The position numbers and the translations under genes were made by a program. Positions 1 to 9,673 of a DNA stretch of 64,000 bases are shown here, in pieces. The stretch is taken from contig NZ_BOSG01000001.1 in assembly GCF_018403225.1 (NCBI RefSeq), forward strand, positions 2,108,001 through 2,172,000, read 5' to 3'. Source of the stretch: Paenibacillus sp. J23TS9 (GTDB lineage Bacteria > Bacillota > Bacilli > Paenibacillales > Paenibacillaceae). The first letter of the stretch is position 1; every line of letters starts with the position of its first letter. The notes under the pieces were generated by a model. That model saw only the letters and a list, made by a program, of their open reading frames with translations, did not search any database and was not told the origin of the DNA.

Positions 1-1251
1 AGCTACCCGCTGAATTGGTGCTTTGGAGCCTTGTGCTTCCTCTACGATTTTTATAATCTGAGCAAGTGCTGTCTCTTTGCCAACCTTGGTTGCCTTAATT
101 CGCAAGACACCGTTTTTATTCAGGGTAGCTCCGATGACTGTATCCCCGGCTTTCTTCTCCACCGGTAGGCTTTCACCGGTCAGCATAGATTCATCGATTG
201 CCGATACGCCCTCCAGTACATCGCCATCCACGGGTACCTTTTCACCGGGACGGATCATCACAATATCTCCGGTGATTACCTCTTCAACGGGTAATGTCAG
301 CTCCTGACCATCACGAATGACACGTGCTGTTTTCGCTTGAAGTCCCATTAGTGATTTAATGGCCTCCGATGTCCGGCCTTTGGCGAGCGACTCAAACAGC
401 TTCCCCATGATCACTAGTGTAATCAGAATGGCGCTGGTCTCATAGTACATGGAAGGTCCGTGATGCATTTCGCCTCCCTTAGCAAACCAATCCACTGTGA
501 GGTACAAGCTGTACAAGTATGCGGCCGAAGTTCCAAGTGATACCAGCACATCCATATTCGCGCTGCCGTTCCGAAGTGCCTTATAAGCTCCCACATAGAA
601 TGGCTTTCCGATATAGAACTGTACCGGAGTTGCCAGAATCAGTTGAAACCATGGATTCATAAAAAGATCAGGCAGATAAATCCAGGAAGTAAAGGAGAAA
701 TGTGCTACCATAGCCCACAATAATGGGAAGGAGAGAATGGCCGAAATGAGCAGCTTTCGTTTCTGCCTTCTTATTCCCTGATCCCGGCTGTCCTTCAGGT
801 CCTCTTTCTCCTCTGCGGTGACTGCTTTATAACCAAGCTGCTTCACTTTATTTTGCATATCCGCTACCGAGACCTCACCTGGAGCAAATTCTACTGTCGC
901 GGTTTCCATTGCAAAATTGACAGAAGCATTGGATACGCCCTGCAGCTTGCTCAGGCCTTTTTCAATCCGGTTAGCGCAGGCTGCGCAGGTCATGCCTTCA
1001 AGCTTGAAGTGCATTACTTCCTTGGCGGTATCATAGCCGAGCTTCTTAATTGTGGCTTCGAGGTCACTATCCTTCACCTTATTCGTATCATAGGATACAC
1101 TGGCTCTTTCCAAGGCGAAATTCACGTTGGCGGAATGCACGCCTTCCATTTTATTCAAACCCTTTTCAATCCGGTTCGCGCAAGCTGCGCAGGTCATACC
1201 GGTGATTTGCAATATCGTTTGCTTTTTATCTTTGGCAATGGTTGTTTCCAC
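1..1251 (-). CDS. copA: Copper-translocating P-type ATPase, N-terminal part (cut by window edge)
   Basis: This is the N-terminal 417 codons of a P1B-type ATPase that pumps Cu(I) out across the membrane. Two heavy-metal-associated domains come first, each with the copper motif [15 protein letters not shown] (residues about 16-30 and 85-100). Membrane segments follow, then the start of the actuator domain with its TGES loop ([13 protein letters not shown]). The catalytic DKTG, the CPC helix and the rest lie beyond base 1. I chose the GTG start because AAGGAG sits about 10 bases upstream; a nearby ATG is out of frame. A CsoR-like box lies inside the promoter, and csoR itself is 1.2 kb away. Assignment is secure for the family; the metal is copper by motif. 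Confidence 0.95.
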   Translation of the reverse strand, partial: METTIAKDKKQTILQITGMTCAACANRIEKGLNKMEGVHSANVNFALERASVSYDTNKVKDSDLEATIKKLGYDTAKEVMHFKLEGMTCAACANRIEKGLSKLQGVSNASVNFAMETATVEFAPGEVSVADMQNKVKQLGYKAVTAEEKEDLKDSRDQGIRRQKRKLLISAILSFPLLWAMVAHFSFTSWIYLPDLFMNPWFQLILATPVQFYIGKPFYVGAYKALRNGSANMDVLVSLGTSAAYLYSLYLTVDWFAKGGEMHHGPSMYYETSAILITLVIMGKLFESLAKGRTSEAIKSLMGLQAKTARVIRDGQELTLPVEEVITGDIVMIRPGEKVPVDGDVLEGVSAIDESMLTGESLPVEKKAGDTVIGATLNKNGVLRIKATKVGKETALAQIIKIVEEAQGSKAPIQRVA

Positions 1252-1337
1252 AGCTCATACACTCCTTGAATCCCTCAATTTTTGGAATCGTTTATTAGCA
1301 CTGCTTTACAATCTATTCCTTTGCTTTCCATGTTTGT

Positions 1338-1367
1338 AGTATACCCTCCTACCCTATATTAAGTCAA
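1338..1367 (-). promoter_or_regulatory. copA promoter with CsoR-like operator
   Basis: On the minus strand a -35 TTGACT (1362-1367) and a -10 TATACT (1338-1343) are separated by 18 bases. The spacer contains a G/C-run pseudo-palindrome (about 1340-1358, TATACCCTCCTACCCTATA on the plus strand) of the kind bound by CsoR. Repressor bound here would block polymerase, and Cu(I) would release it. The match to CsoR boxes is by eye. Confidence 0.65.
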
Positions 1368-1532
1368 CATAATTTTATAATACCCCGGTAATCTATATCC
1401 ATGAACTGAAAAGCACTCAAATTATCTTCGTATCCATCTGGGCGTCTAATCCATGAATTGCAATAAAACACTTTTCAAATCCATGTATAATAAGATTCAT
1501 ATCAATAAGTTACCGCTCTTAGGAGGGATTCG

Positions 1533-2378
1533 ATGACGAACGAGATCATTCATTCCATCGTGGATTGTATGGCTGCAGGTAAGGAAATGTCCGATATTCA
1601 AAAGATTCAAACGGCTCACCGGATCATGCTTGCGGAATTCTGGGGGATTCATGAAGGTGCCAAAGTACTTGAAATCGGATGTGGTCAAGGTGATACAACA
1701 GCTGTCTTGGCCTATTTTGCGGGTGAATCCGGCTTTGTTCATGGTATAGATATCGGTCCTCCCGATTACGGTGCTCCGATCACACTCGGCGATTCCGCTA
1801 AGCACTTAATGAAATCACCATTAGGAAAACGAATTCAAATGGAGTTCGAGATGGATGTATTATCGCCGGATATCGATTTTCCCGAGCATGCCTTTGATTT
1901 TGTGGTCTTCTCCCACTGCTCCTGGTACCTTCGCTCATCCGAAGAGCTTATGGATATTCTTAAGAGAGTGAAAAGCTGGGGCAGACAATTATGCTTCGCA
2001 GAATGGGATACGCGGATTGAGAGAATTGAACAGTATCCTCATTTATTGTCGATACTTATCCAGGCACAGTATGAAGCTTTTAAAAAAGTCAGTGAATCGA
2101 ATGTACGTACGCTGTTCACATCAGCTGATATTCAGCACGGTGTCAGTCAAGCGGGCTGGACAACCCTCAAAGAGCAGTCTCTGATGGCAGCAGAACTTCA
2201 GGATGGCGAATGGGAAGTGAAAAAGGTTCTGCTTGATGCCGAAGTGGAATTGAATGCACTACAGCATATGCCAATCAAAAGCAAAGATCTCATTCGATCT
2301 CAGATCATGATGCTGAAGCAATCCATTGAAATGCATCCAATTATGCCGCTTTCTGTTTATGCCTTCACCGCCATTTGA
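1533..2378 (+). CDS. Class I SAM-dependent methyltransferase, substrate unknown
   Basis: A 281-residue soluble protein with a Rossmann-type SAM fold. Motif I is VLEIGCGQGDTTAVL (residues about 45-60), followed by the acidic end of strand 2 (HGIDIGPPDYG) and a post-II segment (FDFVVFSHCSWYLRS). AGGAGG lies 6 bases before the ATG. It sits alone on the plus strand between copA and csoR, both on the minus strand, and ends in a hairpin shared with csoR. Nothing in the sequence reveals the acceptor; the family includes small-molecule and antibiotic-modifying enzymes. Its position between the copper genes may be coincidental. Confidence 0.85.
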   Translation: MTNEIIHSIVDCMAAGKEMSDIQKIQTAHRIMLAEFWGIHEGAKVLEIGCGQGDTTAVLAYFAGESGFVHGIDIGPPDYGAPITLGDSAKHLMKSPLGKRIQMEFEMDVLSPDIDFPEHAFDFVVFSHCSWYLRSSEELMDILKRVKSWGRQLCFAEWDTRIERIEQYPHLLSILIQAQYEAFKKVSESNVRTLFTSADIQHGVSQAGWTTLKEQSLMAAELQDGEWEVKKVLLDAEVELNALQHMPIKSKDLIRSQIMMLKQSIEMHPIMPLSVYAFTAI

Positions 2379-2400
2379 GGAAAATGCCGTTCCCAAAGAA

Positions 2401-2423
2401 AAAAGCCGCCCATGGCGGCTTTT
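2401..2423. terminator. Bidirectional intrinsic terminator
   Basis: A perfect 10-bp stem (AAAAGCCGCC / GGCGGCTTTT) with a 3-base loop lies between the convergent methyltransferase and csoR genes. It has A/T runs on both sides, so it can serve both strands. Confidence 0.9.
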
Positions 2424-2428
2424 CTGTT

Positions 2429-2779
2429 TTACTTGATCAATTTGTTCATCGTGGTCATGAGTTCCGTCAGCACTTCCTGATCCCCTTCCTGGATCCGTTG
2501 CACCACACAGCTTTTCATATGATGCTCCAGCAGCAATTTTCCGACACCGTTCAATGCGGATTGTACGGAGGCAATCTGGTTTAGCACATCATCACAATAC
2601 GTATCCTTCTCGATCAGTCCCTTAATGCCGCGCACTTGTCCTTCAATGCGGTTCAATCGGCTGATCAGGCTGTTTTTAACCTTATCTGAATGATGGCTCT
2701 TCCGTTCCGAGTGGTCACCAGCGCATGTGTCTGCGTTCTGTTCCATATTCTGATCCATCGTATCCGGTACCGTATTCAT
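2429..2779 (-). CDS. csoR: CsoR-family copper-sensing repressor
   Basis: A 116-residue all-helical DUF156 repressor. The Cu(I) ligand set of CsoR is visible: Cys in DTYCDDVL, and His and Cys in EHHMKSC, the classic C...H...C arrangement. The N-terminal 35 residues are polar, rich in Asp, His and Glu, and longer than in many CsoR proteins. ISRLNRIEGQVRGIKGLIEKD is the usual family helix 1. AAAAGGAGG precedes the ATG. A CsoR-like box overlaps its own promoter, suggesting autoregulation together with copA. A related sulfur or formaldehyde sensor is less likely given the His and the neighbour. Confidence 0.93.
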   Translation of the reverse strand: MNTVPDTMDQNMEQNADTCAGDHSERKSHHSDKVKNSLISRLNRIEGQVRGIKGLIEKDTYCDDVLNQIASVQSALNGVGKLLLEHHMKSCVVQRIQEGDQEVLTELMTTMNKLIK

Positions 2780-2807
2780 ACGACTCGCCTCCTTTTCCTA
2801 TATAACT

Positions 2808-2836
2808 ATTATACTCGGCATCCGGGGGTATACAAA
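2808..2836 (-). promoter_or_regulatory. csoR promoter with CsoR-like operator
   Basis: On the minus strand a consensus -10 TATAAT (2808-2813) is preceded by GTATACCCCCGGATGCCGAG (about 2813-2832), which resembles CsoR boxes (ATACCCCC half-site). The -35 (about 2831-2836) is weak. The layout fits an autorepressed promoter. Confidence 0.6.
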
Positions 2837-2853
2837 CCATTCCCTAAAGAACT

Positions 2854-3699
2854 TCAATAAGATCCATCACATTTTATTTTTTCTCGGATAAATTGCAAAC
2901 TTGGGGCCACCTGGGTTTCATGAAGTCCGTGAAGAATCAATGGTCCATCAAAGGAATGCTTGCGCAGTAACGAAAGGTACATATCATAATTCAGACTCCC
3001 CGTTCCTGCTGCCAGAAATTCGACTTCTTCCCCTTCCGCAAAATCCTTCGCATGTGCAATCACGATATGCTTCCCAAGCAGATCGAAGGCCTCCTCGAGT
3101 ATTTCCTTCATCCTGTCCGACTCTCCGGATCCGAATAAATTGGCTCCATCCATCACAACTTTCAGCCGAGAAGACTCCAAGGTATCGATAAGCCGCATTC
3201 CTTTTGCTGCACAATCAATCACATTGGATTTTTCCGGTTCGAAAGCCAGCACAATGTCATAAGCTTCCGCTATGATTAGCGCTTCCTTCATACCTCGGAT
3301 CAAATCCTGCCATGCCTCATCAGAATCATTATCCGGATGGGCTTTCCACATGTCTTCCGGATTCCTGGTGCCGCTACACAGCGTGATCGTAGATACCCCC
3401 ATCTCATGGCTCATGGCCGCAAGATAACCCAGACGCTTCAAACCTTCCTGCCGGACGCGAACATCGGGATGAATCATATTAAAGGTTCCAGAGACGGCGG
3501 CGATGCTGATTCCCCGCTCCTGTGAAGCCAACCGGATTCGGTAAGCCGCTTCCAAATCGATCTGTTCCGGCATGGAGATAAGCCCCGCGCATACAAGATT
3601 TAATTGGATAATATCCAGTCCATAAGATTTCACGGCATCCAGCGTTTGTTCAAGAGAAGGACGACCAAAGGTTTTGCAAAAGATGCCCGGTGTAATCAT
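2854..3699 (-). CDS. Sugar phosphate isomerase/epimerase-like TIM-barrel protein
   Basis: 281 residues of the xylose isomerase-like TIM-barrel (AP endonuclease 2) superfamily, whose members isomerise or epimerise sugars and inositol derivatives using a divalent metal. Typical metal-site strands are seen: LAFEPEKSN, KVVMDGANLF, VIAHAKDF and the late LILHGLHE. Its ATG overlaps the stop of the upstream oxidoreductase by ATGA and has GGAGGA before it, so the pair is translationally coupled. This pairing with a Gfo dehydrogenase is common in polyol and myo-inositol catabolism. The substrate is not readable from the sequence. Confidence 0.85.
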   Translation of the reverse strand: MITPGIFCKTFGRPSLEQTLDAVKSYGLDIIQLNLVCAGLISMPEQIDLEAAYRIRLASQERGISIAAVSGTFNMIHPDVRVRQEGLKRLGYLAAMSHEMGVSTITLCSGTRNPEDMWKAHPDNDSDEAWQDLIRGMKEALIIAEAYDIVLAFEPEKSNVIDCAAKGMRLIDTLESSRLKVVMDGANLFGSGESDRMKEILEEAFDLLGKHIVIAHAKDFAEGEEVEFLAAGTGSLNYDMYLSLLRKHSFDGPLILHGLHETQVAPSLQFIREKIKCDGSY

Positions 3700-4772
3700 A
3701 ATCCTCCGCTCGCATCATCTATCCTTACAGCTTCACCGCTTTCTGCGGATCTGGCAATGGCCACCATCGTTCGCATTGCGGCAATTCCGTCATCCAACCC
3801 GGCCCCTTGCATGGGTGCTTTATGTAAAATCGTATCCGCAAAGCCTTCTACCTGCAGCTTATAAAAATGGGCATCCTCCCCCAATGGACGGTGATAACAG
3901 CCATCCCGCGTTGAAAACACTTCTACATCCGTGGCTTTAAACAGCCATGGATTAAAGGTTTTGGCAACAACGCTTCCATGTTCCCCATAGATCTGAAAGC
4001 CCTCATGCCAGTCCATCCGCACCGCTACGGTCAGATCCAGATGCCCGATTGCACCGCTGGCAAATTCCGCTGTTACAAACCAGCAGTACGCACCGAACTT
4101 TTGAGTATTCCATGTCTTCACACTGACTATTTCTCCGCCAAGAAATCTTGCCGTATCCACCAAATGACTGCCGTGAGTCAGCATATAATATCGCTGTTTA
4201 TCGAGCTTCGGGTTTCCTTCAGGTCTCATGGCATTCGGACTTAGAATCGCAAGCGGCTGTACATTATCAGTGACGGTATACCTGTAAGTCGAATCGCAAT
4301 ACCATGCTTTCAGTGCCAGCATTTCACCCATCTCATCCGTCACGAAGCGCTTCGCATAGGCGATGCCCGGATCAAATCTTTTCATGTTTCCGATCTGGAC
4401 CGTTAAGCCCGTTCGACTCGCCACCGCACGAAGTTCTTCACATTCCTCAACCGTGATACCAAGCGGCTTCTCGACCAGCACATGCTTACCTGCTGCAATT
4501 GCCTTCATAGCAGCCTGCACATGAAACTGATCGGCAATTCCAATAATGACCGCATCAACATCCGGATCTCCCAGCATCAGATCATAGTCGCTATAGGACT
4601 TGGTCGGCTGGTGAATAGCAGACATTCGTTCAAGCAGATCTTCGGCTACATCACAAAAAGCGTATAGATCGGCATTTTTTGCTCTTCTACAAGCTTCAAA
4701 ATGAGCAAACTGCGAAATCGGACCGCAGCCTAGCACGCCTACTCTCAGTCGATTGCCCTCGTTATTCATCAC
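3696..4772 (-). CDS. Gfo/Idh/MocA family oxidoreductase
   Basis: 358 residues. The N-terminal Rossmann domain has the NAD(P) motif VGVLGCGPIS (residues about 10-20) and the hallmark EKP (VLVEKPLGITVEE, about residue 98). The C-terminal alpha/beta domain carries the substrate site. The family oxidises or reduces sugars, inositols or their derivatives. It starts at GTG or the adjacent ATG, about 10 bases after GGGGGG. It forms a two-gene operon with the isomerase downstream. It is distinct in sequence from the three other Gfo proteins in this window. Confidence 0.9.
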   Translation of the reverse strand: MMNNEGNRLRVGVLGCGPISQFAHFEACRRAKNADLYAFCDVAEDLLERMSAIHQPTKSYSDYDLMLGDPDVDAVIIGIADQFHVQAAMKAIAAGKHVLVEKPLGITVEECEELRAVASRTGLTVQIGNMKRFDPGIAYAKRFVTDEMGEMLALKAWYCDSTYRYTVTDNVQPLAILSPNAMRPEGNPKLDKQRYYMLTHGSHLVDTARFLGGEIVSVKTWNTQKFGAYCWFVTAEFASGAIGHLDLTVAVRMDWHEGFQIYGEHGSVVAKTFNPWLFKATDVEVFSTRDGCYHRPLGEDAHFYKLQVEGFADTILHKAPMQGAGLDDGIAAMRTMVAIARSAESGEAVRIDDASGGL

Positions 4773-4888
4773 ATCTGCCCCCCTTTTTCATGGATGGCTA
4801 CAACATTTGCCCATAAATTATCATGATACATGAAGAAGTGTCAATCACTGCGTTTCACACCCCTGCAGTTTCTTATGTATCAGGGTAT

Positions 4889-4921
4889 GCAAAAGGGAAC
4901 CTTATACAAGGTCCCCTTTGC
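4889..4921 (-). terminator. Intrinsic terminator after the DUF1641 gene
   Basis: An imperfect inverted repeat (GCAAAAGGGAACC / GGTCCCCTTTGC) with a short loop, about 65 bases downstream of the DUF1641 stop codon on the minus strand. Confidence 0.65.
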
Positions 4922-4986
4922 ATGTTCATATGTTCTATTTTTATGTTATCATAATTTACATTTATGAGAGGTGAATATAGATATCG

Positions 4987-5526
4987 CTAGACTTCATTCG
5001 TAGTCTCTTGCTTATCCTTGTTCATTTCACGGTTGACTTCATGAGGTGTATTCCCGAGCTGCTCGCCCATGCTTTTGAGGAAATTAAGCATCATTGTAAT
5101 GGAACGGTTCACATCAGGATCCTTCATCATTTTAAGCAGATCAAAGAATCCCTTCTGATCTTCATCTGTGTCCGTATCCAGTGCTTTATTCAGACCATGG
5201 CCGACCGCGTTCATCGTACGCTGCACTTTATGGGGCTCCAAGGTACTGAGAAATTGCATACCGGTTACCGCATTTTTCATCACGACAGGCATTCCGGATA
5301 TTTTGATAAAATCAAAAACATGTGGAAGCACCTTCTCCCGGTTTTTCACCATACCATGGACAACCTCCAGATATCCTGCCTCATACATTTCCTGAATGAT
5401 ATCCATAAACATGAGCAGACCCGGGTTGCTTTTCGCAGCACCTGAAACCAGGCGTTCTACTTCTTGTTCCCTGATCTCCTCATCTGTAGGAATCTGGCGG
5501 TTGATTCGGGTAATCGGATTTGCCAT
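4987..5526 (-). CDS. DUF1641 protein, formate dehydrogenase partner (YrhD-like)
   Basis: 179 residues and soluble. The DUF1641 core (GLLMFMDIIQEMYEAGYLEV and GMQFLSTLEPHKVQRTMNAVG) is recognisable. In Bacillus the same family (YrhD) is encoded directly after the formate dehydrogenase catalytic subunit and is thought to be an accessory or subunit of that enzyme. Here it follows the dehydrogenase after only 3 bases and has a strong AAAGGAGGAGG site. Its exact molecular role is unknown. Confidence 0.85.
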   Translation of the reverse strand: MANPITRINRQIPTDEEIREQEVERLVSGAAKSNPGLLMFMDIIQEMYEAGYLEVVHGMVKNREKVLPHVFDFIKISGMPVVMKNAVTGMQFLSTLEPHKVQRTMNAVGHGLNKALDTDTDEDQKGFFDLLKMMKDPDVNRSITMMLNFLKSMGEQLGNTPHEVNREMNKDKQETTNEV

Positions 5527-5529
5527 GGA

Positions 5530-8481
5530 TTATACCTCCTCCTTTCGGATGACTTCTGCAACCGGTACAAAATCCGGGCGATTCCATTTATCTTGAACAC
5601 GGACACCCATTTGTGGATTCCGGCGTGTGTCCACACGGTGGTTAGATTTCGGGAGCGGTGGCTCACCGTCATAGGATAGAATTTCCATCGCTACTGCCGT
5701 CTCTTTATAATTCGGTGTATCTGTCACTGCATCATGTTCGCTGCTGGTCAGAAAGTTAACAGCCTGGCTGCTGCTGGACGTGTTCATCGGAAGATACAGC
5801 TCATTTCCTTTGACACGGTCAGTCACCAGAACTCGAAGCTTGACCGCTCCTTCCGGAGATGTCAAACGAACCATCGCGCCATCTTTAATTCCCCGTTCTG
5901 CCGCGAGTTCAGGAGATACTTCAAGCCAGGCACTTGGCGCTTTATGTGTGAGGCTCTTAGACTTATAAGTCATATTTCCTTCATGAAAATGCTCCAGAAG
6001 ACGGCCGTTATTGATATGAAGGTCGTATTTCTCCTCGTAGACTTGCGGCGGTGTCCAGTCAACGGGGAACAGCTTCGCTTTACCATCCGGGAAATGGAAC
6101 TCATCCTGATAAAGCAGCGGTGTATCCGTTCCATCCAACTGAACCGGCCAAACCAGACTCTTCCAGCCTTCCAAGCGTTCATAGCTGACTCCCGCGAACA
6201 GCGGAGCCAATACTGAAGCTTCATCCATAATTTGAGAGGGATGTGTGTAATTCCAGTTTGCTCCCATGGCGTTCGCTACCATCTGGATAATCTCCCAGTC
6301 CGGCTTGGATTCTCCCATCGGTTCAAAGACCGGATAAAAGCGCTGAATGCGTCTTTCGGTATTGGTAAAGGTCCCCTCCTTCTCCAAGCTTGGCGCTGCC
6401 GGTAATATTACATCCGCATATCTGGCTGTCCGTGAGAAGAAGACATCCTGAACGATGAAAAATTGCAGCTTACTGAAGGCTTCATCAACCAGGTTTGCAT
6501 TCGCATCAACAAGAGCCATATCCTCACCAAACAAATACATGGCCTTGATCTTGCCATCCTGAATGGCATCCACCATTTCGTGGTTGTTATAGCCTATATT
6601 CTTTGGCAGTTCTACGCCCCAAGCATGTTCATAACGACCGCGAACCTTATCGTCCTCGACAGACTCATATCCTGGAAATACATTCGGCTGGGTCCCAAAA
6701 TCGCAAGCGCCCTGCACGTTGTTGTGCCCGCGCAGCGGGTAAGCACCAGTGCCCGGTTTACCAAAATTTCCGGTAACCAGCTGCAGGTTGCAAATCGCCG
6801 TACTCGTATCCGTACCGCCTTTATGCTGGGTTACACCCATAGCCCACAGGATGCAGGTCGAGTCCGATTCATGAATCATTGTGGCAACCTGTATCAAGGT
6901 TTCCTTGCTGATTCCGGTTAACTCTTCTGCATAGTCAAGCGTGTACTTCTGAAGCGACTGTACGAAATCCCCGTAACCGTTCACTCGTTGATTAATGAAT
7001 TCACGTGCTTCCCAGCCTTGATCGATGATGTATTTGGCAACCGCATTCAGCCAGATCAGATCCGTACTATGCTTCGGATGAAGATGGATATCCGCACGTT
7101 CCGCCATCTCATTTTTCCGCAGATCCGAAACAATCAGCTTTTGACCATGGAGCTTATGTGCCCGTTTAATTCTTGTCGCCAGAACCGGATGCGATTCCGC
7201 TGTATTGGCCCCGATAATGATCACAAGCCCTGCACTTTGAATATCTTGGATGGTGCCGGAATCACCGCCGTAACCAACGGTACGAAGCAGCGCTTTGGAA
7301 GCAGGGGTCTGACAGTAACGGGCACAGTTATCGACGTTATTCGTACCCATAATGGCACGGGCGAATTTCTGGAAAATGAAGTTTTCTTCATTGCTGCATT
7401 TGGAGGATGCGATATATCCGATGGCATCCGGCCCAAATTGATCCTTAACGCCGCCGAGTTTTTGGGCAATATAATCCATCGCCTCTTCCCAGCTGGCTTC
7501 CACGAATTCATCCCCTTGACGGATCAGCGGCTTAGTCAGCCGTTCCTCGCTGTTGACAAAATCCCAGCCCCATTTCCCTTTGACGCAGGTTGAAACGCCA
7601 TTGACCGGCGCCTCCTCATTAGGCTCTACCTTGAGAATATGCCGTCCTTTCGTCCAAACCTCGAAACTGCAGCCTACACCACAGTATGTGCATACGGTTT
7701 TGGTGCGTTTAATGCGCGAGTCACGCATCGACGCTTCGATCTCAGAGATTTTGAAAATATCCCGGTAACCGGGTTCTACTTCCTTCGTCAGGTCAATCAT
7801 CGGTTCAAGCACATCCGCAAAGGTTCCTGTCAGATATCCGGCTTCACCGATCATCGATTTCTCCATCAGGGCGTTGCAAGGACATACCGACACACAGTGT
7901 CCGCAGGATACGCAAGAGGATTCATCAATGGGAACATCCTGATCCCAAATCACTCTTGGATGCTCGCGGCTCCAATCGATACTGAGCGTTTCATTGACCT
8001 GCAGATCCTGACAGGCTTCCACGCAGCGTCCGCATAAGATGCATTGATCGGGATCATAGCGGTACATAGGATGTGACATGTCCTTCTCATATGGTTTCTC
8101 TTTAAATTCATATTTTTGATGATCCAGCTCCAGGAACTCCGTCGTGTTATGTACCTTGCAGTTACCGTTGTTATTGTCACAGACGGTGCAGTACAGCTCA
8201 TGATTTTCGAGGATCCGGGACATCGCTTCCTGTTGGGCTTCCTTTACCAGCTTGGATTCGGTACGGACGTGCATGCCCGGCTCCACCTCCGTGGCACAAG
8301 CGCGGATAAGCTTCCCGTTCACCTCAACCAGGCATGTATCACATGTCTGAATAGGTCCCAATTGTTCGTGATAGCAGACGTTTGGAATATAGGTATCCCC
8401 GGATGCCTGCAGGATGGTTTGACCCGGTTTGGCTTCGTAGTTTTTGTCATTGATTCGGAAAACAAACGATTCTGCGTTCAT
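5530..8481 (-). CDS. Molybdopterin formate dehydrogenase, alpha subunit (YrhE-like)
   Basis: 983 residues from the chosen ATG, which has AGGTGAT 8 bases upstream (an in-frame GTG lies 12 bases earlier). In order: a 2Fe-2S plant-type ferredoxin domain (TCDTCLVEVNGKLIRAC), a His-Cys3 4Fe-4S site (HELYCTVCDNNNGNC), two 4Fe-4S clusters (CILCGRCVEAC, CVSCGHCVSVC), the Mo-bisMGD domain with its own 4Fe-4S (CTYCGVGC), and the C-terminal molybdopterin-binding domain. The Mo ligand is cysteine (NCARYCQTPAS), not selenocysteine. It oxidises formate to CO2, probably in the cytoplasm since no Tat signal is seen. The domain string matches NAD-dependent, NuoG-like enzymes such as B. subtilis YrhE. Confidence 0.93.
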   Translation of the reverse strand: MNAESFVFRINDKNYEAKPGQTILQASGDTYIPNVCYHEQLGPIQTCDTCLVEVNGKLIRACATEVEPGMHVRTESKLVKEAQQEAMSRILENHELYCTVCDNNNGNCKVHNTTEFLELDHQKYEFKEKPYEKDMSHPMYRYDPDQCILCGRCVEACQDLQVNETLSIDWSREHPRVIWDQDVPIDESSCVSCGHCVSVCPCNALMEKSMIGEAGYLTGTFADVLEPMIDLTKEVEPGYRDIFKISEIEASMRDSRIKRTKTVCTYCGVGCSFEVWTKGRHILKVEPNEEAPVNGVSTCVKGKWGWDFVNSEERLTKPLIRQGDEFVEASWEEAMDYIAQKLGGVKDQFGPDAIGYIASSKCSNEENFIFQKFARAIMGTNNVDNCARYCQTPASKALLRTVGYGGDSGTIQDIQSAGLVIIIGANTAESHPVLATRIKRAHKLHGQKLIVSDLRKNEMAERADIHLHPKHSTDLIWLNAVAKYIIDQGWEAREFINQRVNGYGDFVQSLQKYTLDYAEELTGISKETLIQVATMIHESDSTCILWAMGVTQHKGGTDTSTAICNLQLVTGNFGKPGTGAYPLRGHNNVQGACDFGTQPNVFPGYESVEDDKVRGRYEHAWGVELPKNIGYNNHEMVDAIQDGKIKAMYLFGEDMALVDANANLVDEAFSKLQFFIVQDVFFSRTARYADVILPAAPSLEKEGTFTNTERRIQRFYPVFEPMGESKPDWEIIQMVANAMGANWNYTHPSQIMDEASVLAPLFAGVSYERLEGWKSLVWPVQLDGTDTPLLYQDEFHFPDGKAKLFPVDWTPPQVYEEKYDLHINNGRLLEHFHEGNMTYKSKSLTHKAPSAWLEVSPELAAERGIKDGAMVRLTSPEGAVKLRVLVTDRVKGNELYLPMNTSSSSQAVNFLTSSEHDAVTDTPNYKETAVAMEILSYDGEPPLPKSNHRVDTRRNPQMGVRVQDKWNRPDFVPVAEVIRKEEV

Positions 8482-8754
8482 GTAAGGAATCACCTCTGTT
8501 TAATAGTCTGAAATGAATAGAAGCCGAATCAGATATGTCAGCTTAAGTATAGTTACACGTGAATATTTAGCTTGAATCAATGGAATTTAACGACATCGTT
8601 GACTCTTGTCTAATGCTTTCTTGATTGAACGTTACGTTTGAACCCACTTGATCCAGTCGGACAAGTCCTAGCATACTGAAGTTTGGAAACAGACGCTTAG
8701 GCAGCTTGAAATCCACAGTGGAACCCCGTGTGGCCCTAATCCACGCGAACAAAG
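8482..8754. other. Intergenic region with a doubtful short reading frame
   Basis: This roughly 270-base gap separates the formate dehydrogenase start from the next terminator. A 61-codon minus-strand reading frame (8567-8752) fills most of it but has no convincing ribosome site. No Moco riboswitch or FNR palindrome was seen. Confidence 0.4.
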
Positions 8755-8782
8755 AAAGAACCCTGAGTAATCAGGGTTCTTT
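8755..8782 (-). terminator. Terminator overlapping the YitT-like stop codon
   Basis: A perfect 12-bp stem (AAAGAACCCTGA / TCAGGGTTCTTT) with a 4-base loop. The TGA stop of the adjacent gene is itself within the stem. Confidence 0.85.
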
Positions 8783-9673
8783 GTCCTTCAGGTATTTATT
8801 TTCGCCGTTCCTGTGATTGCTCAGATCAGATATTGGTCGATAGATAAATATGACCTCCGCCTGTGGATCAATCTGCTTGATGATTGCTTTAAAGCGCGGG
8901 ATATCCAGGATATGAATCTTATACTGCAAATCATTTTGCAACCTATTCATATCCGCATTGCTCTCAGTTGTATTACCGGCGTCCAGACATATTCTCCGTT
9001 TTATTTCATACCGGATTCCTTCGGGATTAGAAGCGGTTATCCATACCGTTCTGCGCAATCCATACAACATCAAAGCCGATGTTTCGTATGCTGCCAAACA
9101 AGCCAACGCTGAGTACATGGTTCTCTCCCATCCCATCAAGATACCCGCAGAAACCAGAACCGCCCCATGACATATCAGCAGCAGATATTCCATCGGAACA
9201 GCCTGACTGGAAAGCATGATGGCCGGCGGCCGTACATGATCATACTTTTCCAACCCAAGTGAATCCAGAAGTCCGCCTGACTTAACGGCCAATCCGGCTC
9301 CGACTCCCAAGCATAGGCCGCCACCCAAAGCCGCAATGACAGGTTCCCCACTTACTCCAGGCAGCGGGGCAAGCAGAAATGCTGATCCCGAGAAGGATAG
9401 CAGCCCAGGCAGCACTTTCATAACTACAGGTCTGTGCCCAAGGAATGCATAGAGCAGCAGTAGCGGAAGATTGAATACAAACAGGAGAACCCCAAAATGC
9501 TTTTCAGTATGAAAGGACACCATCGCCGAGATTCCCGTTATGCCTCCTGCTATGAGCTCATGTGGATGCAAAAACAATTCCAACCCAATGGAAGCCGCGA
9601 TTCTTCCCATAATGGACGGAAGAGCCGTCATTTTTCTAACGCTGTGATTCGGATTACGCCATTTCATTGGCAT
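8771..9673 (-). CDS. Divergent YitT-family membrane protein
   Basis: About 300 residues. The first half has five or so hydrophobic segments with the family signature HELIAGGITGISAM and the glycine-rich GLCLGVGAGLAVKSGGLLDS. The C-terminal soluble part matches DUF2179 in placement (IHILDIPRFKAIIKQIDPQAEVIFIY). The function of the family is unknown. The start is ATG at 9673 or 9667. The only strong ribosome site (9702-9712) instead feeds an 11-codon leader whose stop overlaps the 9667 ATG. It lies 75 bases after khtU with no visible terminator, so it may be cotranscribed with khtTU. Confidence 0.8.
   Translation of the reverse strand: MPMKWRNPNHSVRKMTALPSIMGRIAASIGLELFLHPHELIAGGITGISAMVSFHTEKHFGVLLFVFNLPLLLLYAFLGHRPVVMKVLPGLLSFSGSAFLLAPLPGVSGEPVIAALGGGLCLGVGAGLAVKSGGLLDSLGLEKYDHVRPPAIMLSSQAVPMEYLLLICHGAVLVSAGILMGWERTMYSALACLAAYETSALMLYGLRRTVWITASNPEGIRYEIKRRICLDAGNTTESNADMNRLQNDLQYKIHILDIPRFKAIIKQIDPQAEVIFIYRPISDLSNHRNGENKYLKDKEP

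Noticed and set aside
7350..7480. Selenocysteine in the formate dehydrogenase
   Set aside because: The Mo-ligand position is an ordinary cysteine codon and no in-frame TGA occurs there.
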